From Burkholderiaceae bacterium (GTDB taxonomy: Bacteria > Pseudomonadota > Gammaproteobacteria > Burkholderiales > Burkholderiaceae): a DNA stretch of 30,524 bases. This document shows positions 1 to 7,567 of this stretch, in pieces (positions within the stretch are counted from its first letter, which is position 1; every line of letters starts with the position of its first letter). The notes beneath the pieces are model-generated. The model was not told the origin of the DNA, searched no databases, and worked only from the letters and a program-made list of their open reading frames with translations. A program made the position numbers and the translations under genes. The DNA lies in NCBI GenBank assembly GCA_947380285.1, contig CANCQD010000018.1:1-30524 (forward strand), written 5' to 3'.

Positions 1-41
1 CGGTCAGCCTCACGTGGCATCAAGTCTTTTGCTTTACGCAT
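1..41 (-). CDS. Possible 5' end of an unidentified gene (partial)
   Basis: On the minus strand an ATG at 41-39 opens the peptide MRKAKDLMPREADR, which runs off the left edge. A good ribosome binding site (AAGGA, about five to seven bases upstream) precedes it, which is the main support. The fragment is too short to identify. A plus-strand reading frame also closes with a stop at 43-45, so a plus-strand gene end cannot be excluded. Confidence 0.45.
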   Translation of the reverse strand, partial: MRKAKDLMPREAD

Positions 42-151
42 TTAATTCCTTCGGCAATACATGCCCTGTCTATATATCTATTTTTGTTATGAATAAGGCT
101 ACTGTATCAAACCATCAAGTCTGAAGGGAAAAAGCCTAATAGGGGTGGAAA

Positions 152-180
152 TGCCCTTAAAACACCTATAGCCCTATAAT
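152..180 (+). promoter_or_regulatory. Putative promoter of tRNA-Leu
   Basis: A perfect -10 hexamer TATAAT lies at 175-180. The hexamer 17 bases upstream (TGCCCT, 152-157) is a poor -35 match. Transcription would start near 187, only about two bases before the mature tRNA 5' end, so the 5' leader would be very short. Confidence 0.5.
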
Positions 181-188
181 AAAGCCAT

Positions 189-275
189 GCCTAGGTGGCG
201 AAATTGGTAGACGCACCAGCTTCAGGTGCTGGCGATCGAAAGGTTGTGGGGGTTCGAATCCCTTCCTAGGCACCA
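189..275 (+). tRNA. tRNA-Leu (anticodon CAG)
   Basis: The sequence folds as a class II tRNA. The acceptor stem GCCTAGG (189-195) pairs with CCTAGGC (265-271), followed by discriminator A272 and an encoded CCA at 273-275. The anticodon stem CCAGC/GCTGG encloses the loop TTCAGGT (221-227) with anticodon CAG at 223-225, reading CUG leucine codons. A long variable arm lies between the anticodon stem and the T arm (GGTTCGAATCC), as expected for tRNA-Leu. Confidence 0.97.
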
Positions 276-310
276 AATACTCCTACAAAGACCTATATTG
301 GGGTTTTTTT
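273..310 (+). terminator. Weak terminator after tRNA-Leu
   Basis: CCAAATA (beginning in the CCA tail) can pair imperfectly with TATTGG at 296-301, followed by GG and a run of seven T at 304-310. The stem is weak with one bulge. The T tract and its position right after the tRNA are the main support. Confidence 0.35.
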
Positions 311-365
311 CTAAAAGACAAGCCCCAAACTTTCATATTACAGGCGCGAGTCCTATCGGACATCC

Positions 366-388
366 AAAGAAAAACCGCCCTAAGGCGG
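366..388 (-). terminator. Terminator of the gcl-hyi-glxR operon
   Basis: Read on the minus strand, CCGCC and GGCGG form a five-base-pair stem (375-388) with a four-base loop, followed by TTTTT, C, TTT (374-366). It lies about 85 bases past the glxR stop codon and is oriented to end that transcript. Confidence 0.75.
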
Positions 389-473
389 CTCTATCTTTGT
401 TAGGCATGAGCCTGATTAATGGCTATAAGCATTATTCAGGCCTGCTTCCTTATTGTCTTCGTCGAAATGAGAT

Positions 474-1373
474 CTAACTTTTCTGCCCTATTTCAAAATT
501 AGCTAAAGCTTCAAGAGCCTTCACCATCGCAGAATGATCCCAAGCTTTACCGCCGTGTGCTGCGCAAGAATTGAATAGCTCTTGTGCTGTGGCGGTATTT
601 GGCAAAGATACTCCTAGAGCACGAGCACTATTGAGGGCCAAATTCAAATCCTTCTGATGGAGTTCAATCCGAAAACCAGGGGCAAATGTACGGTTTATGA
701 TGCGTTCACCATGCACCTCTAAAATTTTTGAGCTAGCAAACCCGCCCATCAATGCCTGACGAACTCTGGCTGGATCAGCACCTGCTTTAGCAGCGAATAG
801 AAGTGCCTCAGAAACAGCCTCAATATTGAGTGCCACAATAATTTGGTTAGCCACTTTAGCGGTTTGACCATCACCATTGCCGCCCACTAGATTAATGTTC
901 TTACCCATGAGCTCAAAGACCGGCTTGACCTTTGTAAAGACTTGGTCATCACCACCAACCATAATAGACAGGGTGGCATTTTTAGCGCCGAGCTCACCAC
1001 CCGATACTGGAGCATCTAAGTAATCGCAGCCCAGTGCATTGATTTTTTTTGCGAACTCTTTAGTCGCAATCGGAGAGATAGAGCTCATATCGACTACTAT
1101 CTTGCCCTTAGATAATCCTGCTGCAATACCTTTGTCACCAAACAGTACTTTTTCAACATCAGGAGTATCTGGCACCATCACAAAGATCATATCGGCTTTA
1201 CTAGCAACCTCTTGTGGAGAGACGCAGGCAATAGCAGAAGTAGAAGCTAAGCTTTCTGGCACTTTAGTGCGGGTGTTAATAAACACATCATGACCAGCAG
1301 TGATTAAATGCCCAGCCATCGGGGCGCCCATAATACCTAGGCCAACAAAGCCTAACTTGAGTTTGTCGCTCAT
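474..1373 (-). CDS. glxR: 2-hydroxy-3-oxopropionate (tartronate semialdehyde) reductase
   Basis: This 299-residue protein is a beta-hydroxyacid dehydrogenase that should reduce tartronate semialdehyde to D-glycerate with NAD(P)H in the cytoplasm. The N-terminal Rossmann motif GLGIMG is at residues 11-16. The substrate-binding stretch APVSGGELGA is at 121-130, and the catalytic lysine of the family is K173 in GQTAKVANQ. The length is normal for the family. It starts 27 bases after the hyi stop and is the last gene of the gcl-hyi-glxR operon, which fixes the substrate better than sequence alone: related 3-hydroxyisobutyrate dehydrogenases look similar. The start ATG has a modest GGA about eight bases upstream. 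A rho-independent terminator follows. Confidence 0.93.
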   Translation of the reverse strand: MSDKLKLGFVGLGIMGAPMAGHLITAGHDVFINTRTKVPESLASTSAIACVSPQEVASKADMIFVMVPDTPDVEKVLFGDKGIAAGLSKGKIVVDMSSISPIATKEFAKKINALGCDYLDAPVSGGELGAKNATLSIMVGGDDQVFTKVKPVFELMGKNINLVGGNGDGQTAKVANQIIVALNIEAVSEALLFAAKAGADPARVRQALMGGFASSKILEVHGERIINRTFAPGFRIELHQKDLNLALNSARALGVSLPNTATAQELFNSCAAHGGKAWDHSAMVKALEALANFEIGQKS

Positions 1374-1400
1374 TATTTATTCCGTAATTTTTATATTTTT

Positions 1401-2204
1401 TTAAGCGTAAGCACTCTCTTGGTATGAATGCTCATAACGATGCATCCATCCAAGGCCAGCTGCAGTATTTTTGAGGGGCTTATATTCACAACCAATCCAG
1501 CCTTTGTAACCAATACGATCTAAGAGTCCAAATAAGAAGTCGTAGTTAATTTCACCAGTACCTGGTTCATTGCGTCCAGGGTTATCAGCCAACTGAATGT
1601 GAGCAATGCGAGTGATATATTTTTGAATCGTATTGGCAATCTCACCCTCCATACGCTGGGCATGGTAGATATCGTATTGCAAGTACAAATTATCAGAACC
1701 CACCTCATCCATAATTTCAATCGCTTGCTGAGTTCCAGATAAATAGAATCCTGGTATATCAAAGGTATTAATTGGCTCAATCAATAATTTAATGTTTGCC
1801 TTTGTCAATTGCTCGGCAGCATATTTCAAATTACTCACAAAAGTATCGTGAAGCACTTTGCCATCAACTCCAGCAGGTGCTTTGCCTGCTAAACAATTGA
1901 GTTGGCGAACATTTAAAAATCTCGCGTATTCAATTGCTTTGGCAACCCCTGAGCGAAACTCCTCCACCCGATCAGGATGGCACGCAATTCCGCGCTCACC
2001 AGCATCCCAGTCTCCTGCAGGTAAGTTATGCAGAACTAGTTCTAGGGCATATGTATTTAAGTGAGATTTTATTTCCTCTTTTGGATATGCATAGGGAAAT
2101 AAAAACTCAACCGCCTTAAATCCGCCAATTCGCGCAAGAGCGAACCGATTCAAAAATGGATCTTCTGTAAATAGCATCGTTAAATTTGCGGCAAAACGTG
2201 GCAT
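1401..2204 (-). CDS. hyi: Hydroxypyruvate isomerase
   Basis: This 267-residue TIM-barrel enzyme should interconvert hydroxypyruvate and tartronate semialdehyde. It closely resembles E. coli Hyi as I remember it: HNLPAGDW at 59-66, ERGIAC at 70-75, the IEPIN block with E143, QYDIYH with D178, H202 in AHIQLADNPGR, EPGTGEINYD at 213-222, and E240 in GCEYKP. The two glutamates match the catalytic pair of the family. It is the second gene of the operon, 31 bases after the gcl stop and 27 before glxR, so the three genes are almost certainly co-transcribed. The start gives the family-typical N-terminus (MPRFAANLTMLF). Confidence 0.95.
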   Translation of the reverse strand: MPRFAANLTMLFTEDPFLNRFALARIGGFKAVEFLFPYAYPKEEIKSHLNTYALELVLHNLPAGDWDAGERGIACHPDRVEEFRSGVAKAIEYARFLNVRQLNCLAGKAPAGVDGKVLHDTFVSNLKYAAEQLTKANIKLLIEPINTFDIPGFYLSGTQQAIEIMDEVGSDNLYLQYDIYHAQRMEGEIANTIQKYITRIAHIQLADNPGRNEPGTGEINYDFLFGLLDRIGYKGWIGCEYKPLKNTAAGLGWMHRYEHSYQESAYA

Positions 2205-2235
2205 AAATAATTCCTGTTATAAAAGTGATCGATTC

Positions 2236-4026
2236 TTATGCCTGAAGAACAGCTGTAGGCGCATCTTCAATAGATTGCGCTAAAGGCTCAAACTCATTGA
2301 TATTGTCGATTTCAGTGCCCATAGCGATATTCGTTACACGCTCAAGAATCACCTCAACCACGACTGGTACTTTAAATTCAGCAATCCAAGCTTCCGCTTG
2401 TGCGATTGCCGGAGCCAATTGCTCTTCACGCTCCACACGAATCGCCTTACAGCCTAAGCCCTCAACCACTTTCACGTGATCAACGCCATAACCCTTCAAA
2501 ATTCCAGCACTTTCTGGGATGTTCACGTTATCAAAGGCCAACTGTACGCAATAGTCCATTTCAAAGCCACGTTGCGCTTGGCGGATTAATCCCAAGTAAC
2601 TGTTGTTCACCAAAATCTGAATAAATGGCAACTTAAATTGAGCACCAACAGCCAATTCCTCAATCATGAACTGGAAGTCATAGTCACCAGATAAGGCCAC
2701 AATCTTTCTTGATGGATCAGCAGCACGCACACCCAAAGCAGCAGGAACTGTCCAGCCCAAGGGGCCTGCTTGACCACAATTAATCCAATGACGTGGTTTA
2801 AATACCTTTAAGAATTGTGCTCCTGCAATTTGAGATAAGCCGATAGTACTTACGTATGTCACGTCTTCACCAAATGTCTGAACCATTTCCTGGTAGACAC
2901 GCTGCGGCTTCATTGGTGATTCGCTAAAGTTAGTCTTACGCTGATATTCAATTGAATTTTTTCTATCTAAGCACTCAGAAGACCAGCTGCTTCTATCTTT
3001 GAGTTTGCCTGCCTTTTTCATTTCGCTTGCTACTTCAACAAACATCTCTAAAGCCAGTTTTGCATCAGAAACAATGCCAAGGTCTGGAGTGAAGATACGG
3101 CCAATTTGAGTAGGCTCAATATCTACGTGAACGAACTTACGTCCTTTGCAATAAACCTCTGTAGAGCCTGTATGGCGATTTGCCCAACGGTTACCAATGC
3201 CCAATACAAAGTCACTTGCCAGCATCGTGGCATTGCCATAGCGATGTGAAGTCTGCAATCCAACCATACCCGCCATCAATGGGTGACTATCCGAAATAGA
3301 GCCCCAACCCATGAGCGTAGGAATCACTGGGATACCGGTAATTTCAGCAAACTGTACTAATAAGTCAGAGGCATCTGCATTGATAACACCGCCGCCGGCA
3401 ACAATCAATGGCTTCTCAGAAGCATTGAGCATCTCTAATGCTTTTTCAATTTGATTACGAGTAGCCGCAGGCTTATAGGCCGGCAAAGATTCGTAAGTAT
3501 CAATATCAAACTCGATTTCAGCCATTTGTACGTCTATTGGCAAATCAATCAATACAGGACCTGGACGGCCAGAGCGCATTAAGTGAAACGCTTGCTGAAA
3601 TACTCTAGGCACCAATGCTGGTTCCAAAACAGTCACTGCCATTTTGGTTAATGGCTTAGCGATTGAAGCAATGTCAACCGCCTGGAAATCTTCTTTATGT
3701 AACTTGGCACGTGGAGCTTGACCAGTGATACACAAAATTGGAATGCTATCGGCTTGCGCAGAGTACAAACCTGTGATCATGTCAGTTCCGCCAGGGCCTG
3801 ATGTACCAATGCAAACACCAATATTGCCTGGGGCAGCGCGAGTGTAGCCTTCAGCCATGTGAGATGCGCCTTCAACGTGTCTAGCCAATACATGGGCAAT
3901 AGACTGACGCTCTCTCATCTGAGCATACAAAGGATTAATAGCAGCGCCTGGAACACCAAAAGCTTGCGTTACACCCTCTTTTTCCATTACCAATACTGCT
4001 GCCATTGCTGCTTTCATCTTAGCCAT
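2236..4026 (-). CDS. gcl: Glyoxylate carboligase (tartronate-semialdehyde synthase)
   Basis: This thiamine-diphosphate and FAD enzyme condenses two glyoxylate molecules to tartronate semialdehyde and CO2. The frame is open to 4092, but the ATG at 4026 is preferred: it gives [11 protein letters not shown], matching E. coli Gcl, and has AGGAG seven to eight bases upstream. The product is 596 residues (E. coli 593). The catalytic glutamate found in most ThDP enzymes is replaced by valine (RHVE, V51), the hallmark of this enzyme. [10 protein letters not shown] is at 23-32, and the ThDP/Mg signature runs from GDYDF at about 447 to NNS at about 474. The C-terminal tail after 575 is poorly conserved. 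It is first in the gcl-hyi-glxR operon, divergent from a LysR gene. Confidence 0.97.
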   Translation of the reverse strand: MAKMKAAMAAVLVMEKEGVTQAFGVPGAAINPLYAQMRERQSIAHVLARHVEGASHMAEGYTRAAPGNIGVCIGTSGPGGTDMITGLYSAQADSIPILCITGQAPRAKLHKEDFQAVDIASIAKPLTKMAVTVLEPALVPRVFQQAFHLMRSGRPGPVLIDLPIDVQMAEIEFDIDTYESLPAYKPAATRNQIEKALEMLNASEKPLIVAGGGVINADASDLLVQFAEITGIPVIPTLMGWGSISDSHPLMAGMVGLQTSHRYGNATMLASDFVLGIGNRWANRHTGSTEVYCKGRKFVHVDIEPTQIGRIFTPDLGIVSDAKLALEMFVEVASEMKKAGKLKDRSSWSSECLDRKNSIEYQRKTNFSESPMKPQRVYQEMVQTFGEDVTYVSTIGLSQIAGAQFLKVFKPRHWINCGQAGPLGWTVPAALGVRAADPSRKIVALSGDYDFQFMIEELAVGAQFKLPFIQILVNNSYLGLIRQAQRGFEMDYCVQLAFDNVNIPESAGILKGYGVDHVKVVEGLGCKAIRVEREEQLAPAIAQAEAWIAEFKVPVVVEVILERVTNIAMGTEIDNINEFEPLAQSIEDAPTAVLQA

Positions 4027-4063
4027 GCTTGTCTCCTCATTTTTGTATGGATGAATCATCTTC

Positions 4064-4092
4064 AAATTAGGCCCGTTTGAGAAGGTCAGCAA
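4064..4092 (-). promoter_or_regulatory. Candidate gcl promoter
   Basis: On the minus strand TTGCTG (4092-4087) is followed after 17 bases by TAATTT (4069-4064). The -35 hexamer is adjacent to the conserved palindrome, and the predicted start would lie about 56 bases from the palindrome centre. That fits activation by a LysR-type regulator. Both hexamers are imperfect. Confidence 0.35.
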
Positions 4093-4121
4093 ATCTATAT
4101 CTAGTATTCCGTGGTGGAATA
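4092..4121 (-). promoter_or_regulatory. LysR-type operator in the gcl/lysR intergenic region
   Basis: TATTCC-GTGGT-GGAATA (4105-4121) is a perfect interrupted palindrome containing the T-N11-A core of LysR-type sites. On the minus strand it continues into CTAGATATAGATT toward gcl. The same architecture occurs at 6237-6266 upstream of the reductase gene, with 22 of 30 positions identical. It lies 79 bases upstream of the gcl start and 37 bases upstream of the lysR start, so it may serve both. Confidence 0.75.
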
Positions 4122-4157
4122 GTGTAAAAAGTTCTCATTGTTATTAGAGGGAAAATC

Positions 4158-5081
4158 ATGGATCGGGTTCAAGGTATTTCGCTATTTATAAGGGTTGTCG
4201 AGACCGGCTCATTTAGCAAGGCCGCTGAGGATCTAGGCATTACCCAGCCTACTGCAACTAAATTTGTAGCCAGCATGGAGAAGCGCTTGGGCACTCTTTT
4301 GCTGCATCGCAGCACTAGAGGGGTAACTCCCACTGAAATTGGAAAAATTTATTACGAAAAGTGCAAAGGAATTGCGCGAGAAATTGAAGAGGCAGACGAT
4401 CTTGCCTCTTTAATGCAATCAAAAGTTCGAGGGAAACTGACCATTAGCGCTTCTGTAGCGTTTGGACGCCGTGTACTGATGCCCTCCATTTTAGAGTTTA
4501 TGTCACACCATCCAGAGCTTGAGGTAAATCTCAATATGGATGATCGCTATATCAACTTGATTGAACAAGGGGTAGATCTGGCAATCCGGATGCGTCGACT
4601 CCCCGACTCTTCCCTGGGCTCTCGTTTTTTAGGCATGAACCCTTGGGTTCTTGTTGCAAATCCCAAATACCTAAAAGAACATCCGGCGCCAAAGAAGCCG
4701 GAAGATATTCAAAATCACGACGCATTGATCTACACCACCGCTCAAGGAGATCACCGTTGGAGTTTTATAAACGGCAAGGATCAGACTGAAATTATTGAGG
4801 TGAAAGGTCCATTTACTTCTAATAACTTATCCTCAATTTTAGCTGCCGCTAGAAATGGTATGGGCTTAGCCGTAGTTCCTTGTTATGTTGCCCACCAATC
4901 AATCAAAGATCGCATTCTTGAGCCCGTCATGCAGGATTGGTCCCTACCGGCCCAAGAAATCCACGCGGTGTATTCATCACCAAAACATGTACCCACCAAA
5001 GTTCGGCAGTGTATTGATTGGCTACAGGGACAATTTCAAGGCGAATGGTGGTCAGGAATTGCCGCTGGAAAAACAGAATAA
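4158..5081 (+). CDS. LysR-family transcriptional regulator
   Basis: This 307-residue protein has the LysR layout: an N-terminal winged helix-turn-helix (about residues 4-63, containing GSFSKAAEDLGITQPTATKF and RLGTLLLHRSTRG) followed by a periplasmic-binding-protein-like effector domain (about 90-295). It is divergent from gcl, with a palindromic LysR-type site in the intergenic region, so it probably senses a glyoxylate or glycerate pathway metabolite and controls gcl-hyi-glxR. A second copy of the site suggests it also controls the reductase at 5148-6164. The effector is unknown. The start ATG follows a GAGGG ribosome binding site. A hairpin begins immediately after its stop codon. Confidence 0.93.
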   Translation: MDRVQGISLFIRVVETGSFSKAAEDLGITQPTATKFVASMEKRLGTLLLHRSTRGVTPTEIGKIYYEKCKGIAREIEEADDLASLMQSKVRGKLTISASVAFGRRVLMPSILEFMSHHPELEVNLNMDDRYINLIEQGVDLAIRMRRLPDSSLGSRFLGMNPWVLVANPKYLKEHPAPKKPEDIQNHDALIYTTAQGDHRWSFINGKDQTEIIEVKGPFTSNNLSSILAAARNGMGLAVVPCYVAHQSIKDRILEPVMQDWSLPAQEIHAVYSSPKHVPTKVRQCIDWLQGQFQGEWWSGIAAGKTE

Positions 5082-5106
5082 AAAAAACCCGTCTATCAAG
5101 ACGGGT
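5081..5106 (-). terminator. Terminator of the reductase gene (possibly bidirectional)
   Basis: ACCCGTC (5087-5093) and GACGGGT (5100-5106) form a perfect seven-base-pair stem with a six-base loop. On the minus strand a run of seven or more T follows, giving a strong terminator for the reductase at 5148. On the plus strand it sits directly after the lysR stop but has only a poor T tail. Confidence 0.85.
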
Positions 5107-5147
5107 GAAAATACTTCATAGGGACTTCAAGAATTCTGTATTTAAAG

Positions 5148-6164
5148 TCACGCTGCTGCAGACAAGGCTAATCGTCCTTGAGAAGATTGAACTTTGGTAT
5201 TTAGCAGCTTTGTCAAAGCAAACACCGTATTTAAACAGGGTGTAATTGTGTTTGTGATCCGTCCCAATTCAATCACGGATCCCAATAGAGCATCAATTTC
5301 TAGGCTATTACCAACCTCTAAATCTTGGAGCATCGACGTTTTATGCTTACCCACTTTTTCAGCCCCAGCAATGCGGCGTTCAATATCGACCCTAAAGACT
5401 ACCCCTAATTTTTCAGCAATGGCCTGAGCTTCTGCCATCATACTTCGCGCCAATTCATTAGTGAGCGGGTAGCGACAAATTCCTTCTAAATGTTCATGAG
5501 TTAGAGCACTAATGGGATTAAAAGTCATATTTCCCCAGAGCTTTAACCAAATTTCTGCACGAATATCATCCAATATGGGAGACTTAAAGCCAGCATCCGT
5601 CATCATTTGAGAAATCTGCTTGATGCGCTCCGTTACAGACCCATCAAGCTCTCCAAGCGGAAAACGATTGCCTTCAACGTGACGTATCACTCCAGGGGAT
5701 TCTGTGTAGGTAGCTGGATAAACAACACACCCAATAATATTTTTTGGGTTAATTTTCTTCATGGTGTAGCCGCCCTGATCAACTGTTTCTACAGGATGAT
5801 CTTCATATTGACCTGGTAGTGATTGAAAGTACCACCATGGAATACCGTTCTGCATAGGAATTAAAACGGTATTTGGACCCATCATGTTTGCCAAATCATC
5901 GACTACGGCCTCCACCTGATGAGCCTTCACGGCGAGTATTACGACATCGGGAGTTTCAACATCGCTCATTTTCTCTACCGCCCTTACATTGGCGACGATC
6001 GGACTTGGTTCGTCCTCCATGTGCAACACAAGACCGGATTGTTGAATCGCATTTAGCGTTGCTCCTCTAGCAACCACAGTCACTTGGTTGCCGGCTCTAG
6101 CCAACTTTGCCGCCAAATAACCACCGATTGCGCCACCACCTCCAATTACGCAGACATTCATCAT
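5148..6164 (-). CDS. 2-dehydropantoate 2-reductase family oxidoreductase
   Basis: This 338-residue protein has the ketopantoate reductase fold. The N-terminal Rossmann motif is GGGGAIGG, a PMQNG motif is near residue 105, and the C-terminal helical domain contains WLKLWGNMTFNPISALT, whose lysine and asparagine match the catalytic residues of PanE. The GIPWWYF stretch and the following insertion distinguish it from E. coli PanE. I recall it from a Burkholderiales subfamily of uncertain substrate, so I do not assign panE. The frame opens at a TTG (6173), but ATG 6164 (or 6161) next to GGGGG is more likely. An upstream palindrome identical in form to that of gcl links it to the glyoxylate regulon, so it may reduce a 2-oxo or hydroxy acid of that pathway (inference). 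Confidence 0.85.
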   Translation of the reverse strand: MMNVCVIGGGGAIGGYLAAKLARAGNQVTVVARGATLNAIQQSGLVLHMEDEPSPIVANVRAVEKMSDVETPDVVILAVKAHQVEAVVDDLANMMGPNTVLIPMQNGIPWWYFQSLPGQYEDHPVETVDQGGYTMKKINPKNIIGCVVYPATYTESPGVIRHVEGNRFPLGELDGSVTERIKQISQMMTDAGFKSPILDDIRAEIWLKLWGNMTFNPISALTHEHLEGICRYPLTNELARSMMAEAQAIAEKLGVVFRVDIERRIAGAEKVGKHKTSMLQDLEVGNSLEIDALLGSVIELGRITNTITPCLNTVFALTKLLNTKVQSSQGRLALSAAA

Positions 6165-6236
6165 GACCCCCAAAGAACAAAAAAAATTTGATTAAGGGGA
6201 TGATCCATAAAGAACCAAAGTGTGTGAAGTGAATAG

Positions 6237-6266
6237 ATTCAATATGTAATATTCCACAATGGAATA
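6237..6266 (-). promoter_or_regulatory. LysR-type operator upstream of the reductase
   Basis: TATTCC-ACAAT-GGAATA (6250-6266) is a perfect palindrome, extendable by one base pair on each side (6249-6267). On the minus strand it continues as TTACATATTGAAT. The 30-base element matches the one before gcl at 22 positions. It starts 86 bases upstream of the reductase ATG, against 79 for gcl, with the same orientation. Confidence 0.72.
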
Positions 6267-6271
6267 TCAAT

Positions 6272-6296
6272 AAAAAACCTCGCAGAACGGAGTTTT
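6272..6296 (-). terminator. Weak terminator after the tautomerase
   Basis: AAAACCTC and GGAGTTTT form an imperfect eight-base stem with an eight-base loop. On the minus strand the stem is followed by TTTTTTA. It lies between the tautomerase stop and the reductase operator, which would separate the two transcription units. Confidence 0.45.
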
Positions 6297-6324
6297 AAAG
6301 ATATTTATATTGCACATGCACAAA

Positions 6325-6507
6325 TTAATCACTCCATAACTTACCTGCAGTAGCCCAATCTGATTTTTTAACATCCTGATAAATAACATCAACTGATTCT
6401 GCGCTACAACCCATGATTTTTACAGCCGCCTCAGTAATGGCTTTAGCGTATTCACGCTTCACATCATCACCTCGACCTTCAAAAAGTTGAATTTGAATTA
6501 ATGGCAT
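6325..6507 (-). CDS. 4-oxalocrotonate tautomerase-like protein
   Basis: This 60-residue protein belongs to the tautomerase superfamily, which uses an N-terminal proline as general base. After Met removal Pro1 and Arg11 are present (PLIQIQLFEGR). The second arginine of canonical 4-oxalocrotonate tautomerase (Arg39) is replaced by Asp, and Phe50 by Trp, so the substrate probably differs from 2-hydroxymuconate. It usually acts as a small homo-oligomer in the cytoplasm. AGGAG precedes the ATG at a suitable distance. It begins 12 bases after the class II aldolase stop, indicating one operon. The true reaction cannot be read from the sequence. Confidence 0.88.
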   Translation of the reverse strand: MPLIQIQLFEGRGDDVKREYAKAITEAAVKIMGCSAESVDVIYQDVKKSDWATAGKLWSD

Positions 6508-6519
6508 CGCTATCTCCTA

Positions 6520-7263
6520 TCAATGATTTTTTAACAAAATAATAAAAGCAGGCCATTCAATTTGACCTTCTTGATCACCGTCACAACATAACTGCTCATA
6601 TGTCATTTTACAAATTGCAGGTTCGGGAATAATCAAGTTGCTCACATCCCCTGCTAACAGTTGAATTTTGCAGGCCTTGTCCAATACATCCATTAAATAA
6701 AAGGCTTGCTGAATACTCACTCCACAGATGATGCTCCCATGATTTTGCAACAGCAATGCTTTCTTATTACCAAGCGCTGAAATGAGGTCTGCTTGCTCTG
6801 ATGAGGACAAGGCTAGTCCTTGATATTGATGAACTGCAATGTCTTCATAAAAGCGTAAGGCGTGTTGGGAAATCGGTAGTAAACCCTTTTTTTGAGCTGA
6901 AACAGCGATGACAGAATTCACATGCAAATGCATTACACAGGCTGCATCACTTCTGGCAGCATGCACTGCTCCATGTATGGCAAAACCAGATTTATTAACA
7001 GGACCGATGCCGGATAACACATCGCCCTGCAGGTTTACTTTTACCAGATTTTCTGGCGTGACCTCATCAAAGCGCAACCCAAATTGATTGATTAGATAGG
7101 CATTCTCTTCATTCGGAAGGCAAGCAGAAATATGGGTATAGATACCATCATCCCATCCCTTCATTGCGGCAAGCTGGAAGGCTGCCGCCAAATGAAGTCG
7201 CACCTCTTCCTCGTTTTGGGGATGATTTGGATTATATTTAGCGGTGACTTTCTGATCGGGCAT
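6520..7263 (-). CDS. Class II aldolase/adducin family protein
   Basis: This 247-residue cytoplasmic protein has the fold of fuculose- and ribulose-phosphate aldolases. Metal-ligand candidates are H112 and H114 in MHLHVNS and H175 in LLQNHG. The block GDVLSGIGPVNKSGFAIHGAVHAARSD around 80-107 is family typical. The family includes aldolases, epimerases and decarboxylases, so the reaction is not assigned. The start ATG lies six bases after GGAG. It sits between a 70-residue unknown gene (19 bases upstream) and a tautomerase (12 bases downstream), which suggests a short catabolic operon acting on a hydroxy or oxo acid. Confidence 0.88.
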   Translation of the reverse strand: MPDQKVTAKYNPNHPQNEEEVRLHLAAAFQLAAMKGWDDGIYTHISACLPNEENAYLINQFGLRFDEVTPENLVKVNLQGDVLSGIGPVNKSGFAIHGAVHAARSDAACVMHLHVNSVIAVSAQKKGLLPISQHALRFYEDIAVHQYQGLALSSSEQADLISALGNKKALLLQNHGSIICGVSIQQAFYLMDVLDKACKIQLLAGDVSNLIIPEPAICKMTYEQLCCDGDQEGQIEWPAFIILLKNH

Positions 7264-7282
7264 TCATTGCTCCAAAGAAGAC

Positions 7283-7495
7283 TTACTCATCCCAGGGAAA
7301 TCTCTCACGAGAGATCTGCTCCATAATTTCACGTTTACTCAGCGCAGCTTTTCTTGAGTCGTAGCTTGTTTGCCTAACCGATTGATCACTGTCATAAAGA
7401 ATTTCAGATTGATCTTTATTGCTACCCTCTTCTGTCGAGCTTATCAGTTGTGCGCCTTCATTGACCACAGGTTCTGAATGAGGTTTATTAGTCAT
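7283..7495 (-). CDS. Hypothetical 70-residue protein
   Basis: I do not recognise this small hydrophilic protein. It has no signal peptide or membrane segment. The N-terminal half is rich in Ser, Glu and Asn and probably disordered; the C-terminal part (SKREIMEQISRERFPWDE) looks helical and ends in an acidic tail. It lies 19 bases upstream of the class II aldolase on the same strand. No Shine-Dalgarno sequence precedes the ATG, and a TAGAAT hexamer ends six bases before it, so a leaderless message is possible. It may also be a spurious frame. Confidence 0.55.
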   Translation of the reverse strand: MTNKPHSEPVVNEGAQLISSTEEGSNKDQSEILYDSDQSVRQTSYDSRKAALSKREIMEQISRERFPWDE

Positions 7496-7533
7496 GGGAA
7501 TATTCTAATTCGAATTAATTTCTGGTTATGAAT

Positions 7534-7552
7534 AAAAAACGCCCCAAAGGCG
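7534..7552 (-). terminator. Terminator of the truncated amidohydrolase-like gene
   Basis: On the minus strand CGCC and GGCG (7552-7540) form a short stem with a five-base loop, followed by TTTTTT (7539-7534). It lies just past the stop codon at 7568 and is oriented to end that gene. Confidence 0.65.
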
Positions 7553-7567
7553 GCTATCATTTTCTTT

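Noticed and set aside
1..45. Plus-strand gene end (stop at 43-45) at the left edge
   Set aside because: The minus-strand reading with ATG and well-placed AAGGA is better supported; 14 codons without homology are not enough.
226..477. 83-codon plus-strand open frame starting in the tRNA
   Set aside because: It begins inside tRNA-Leu, runs through the operon terminator and has no ribosome binding site or recognisable sequence.
1376..1396. Third copy of the LysR site upstream of glxR (a TATTCC-like half near 1378-1383)
   Set aside because: Only one half-site is present; there is no GGAATA at the required five-base spacing, and the position is inside the operon.
4027..4092. 22-codon N-terminal extension of gcl
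   Set aside because: The extension overlaps the predicted promoter, has no family similarity, and the internal ATG has an excellent AGGAG.
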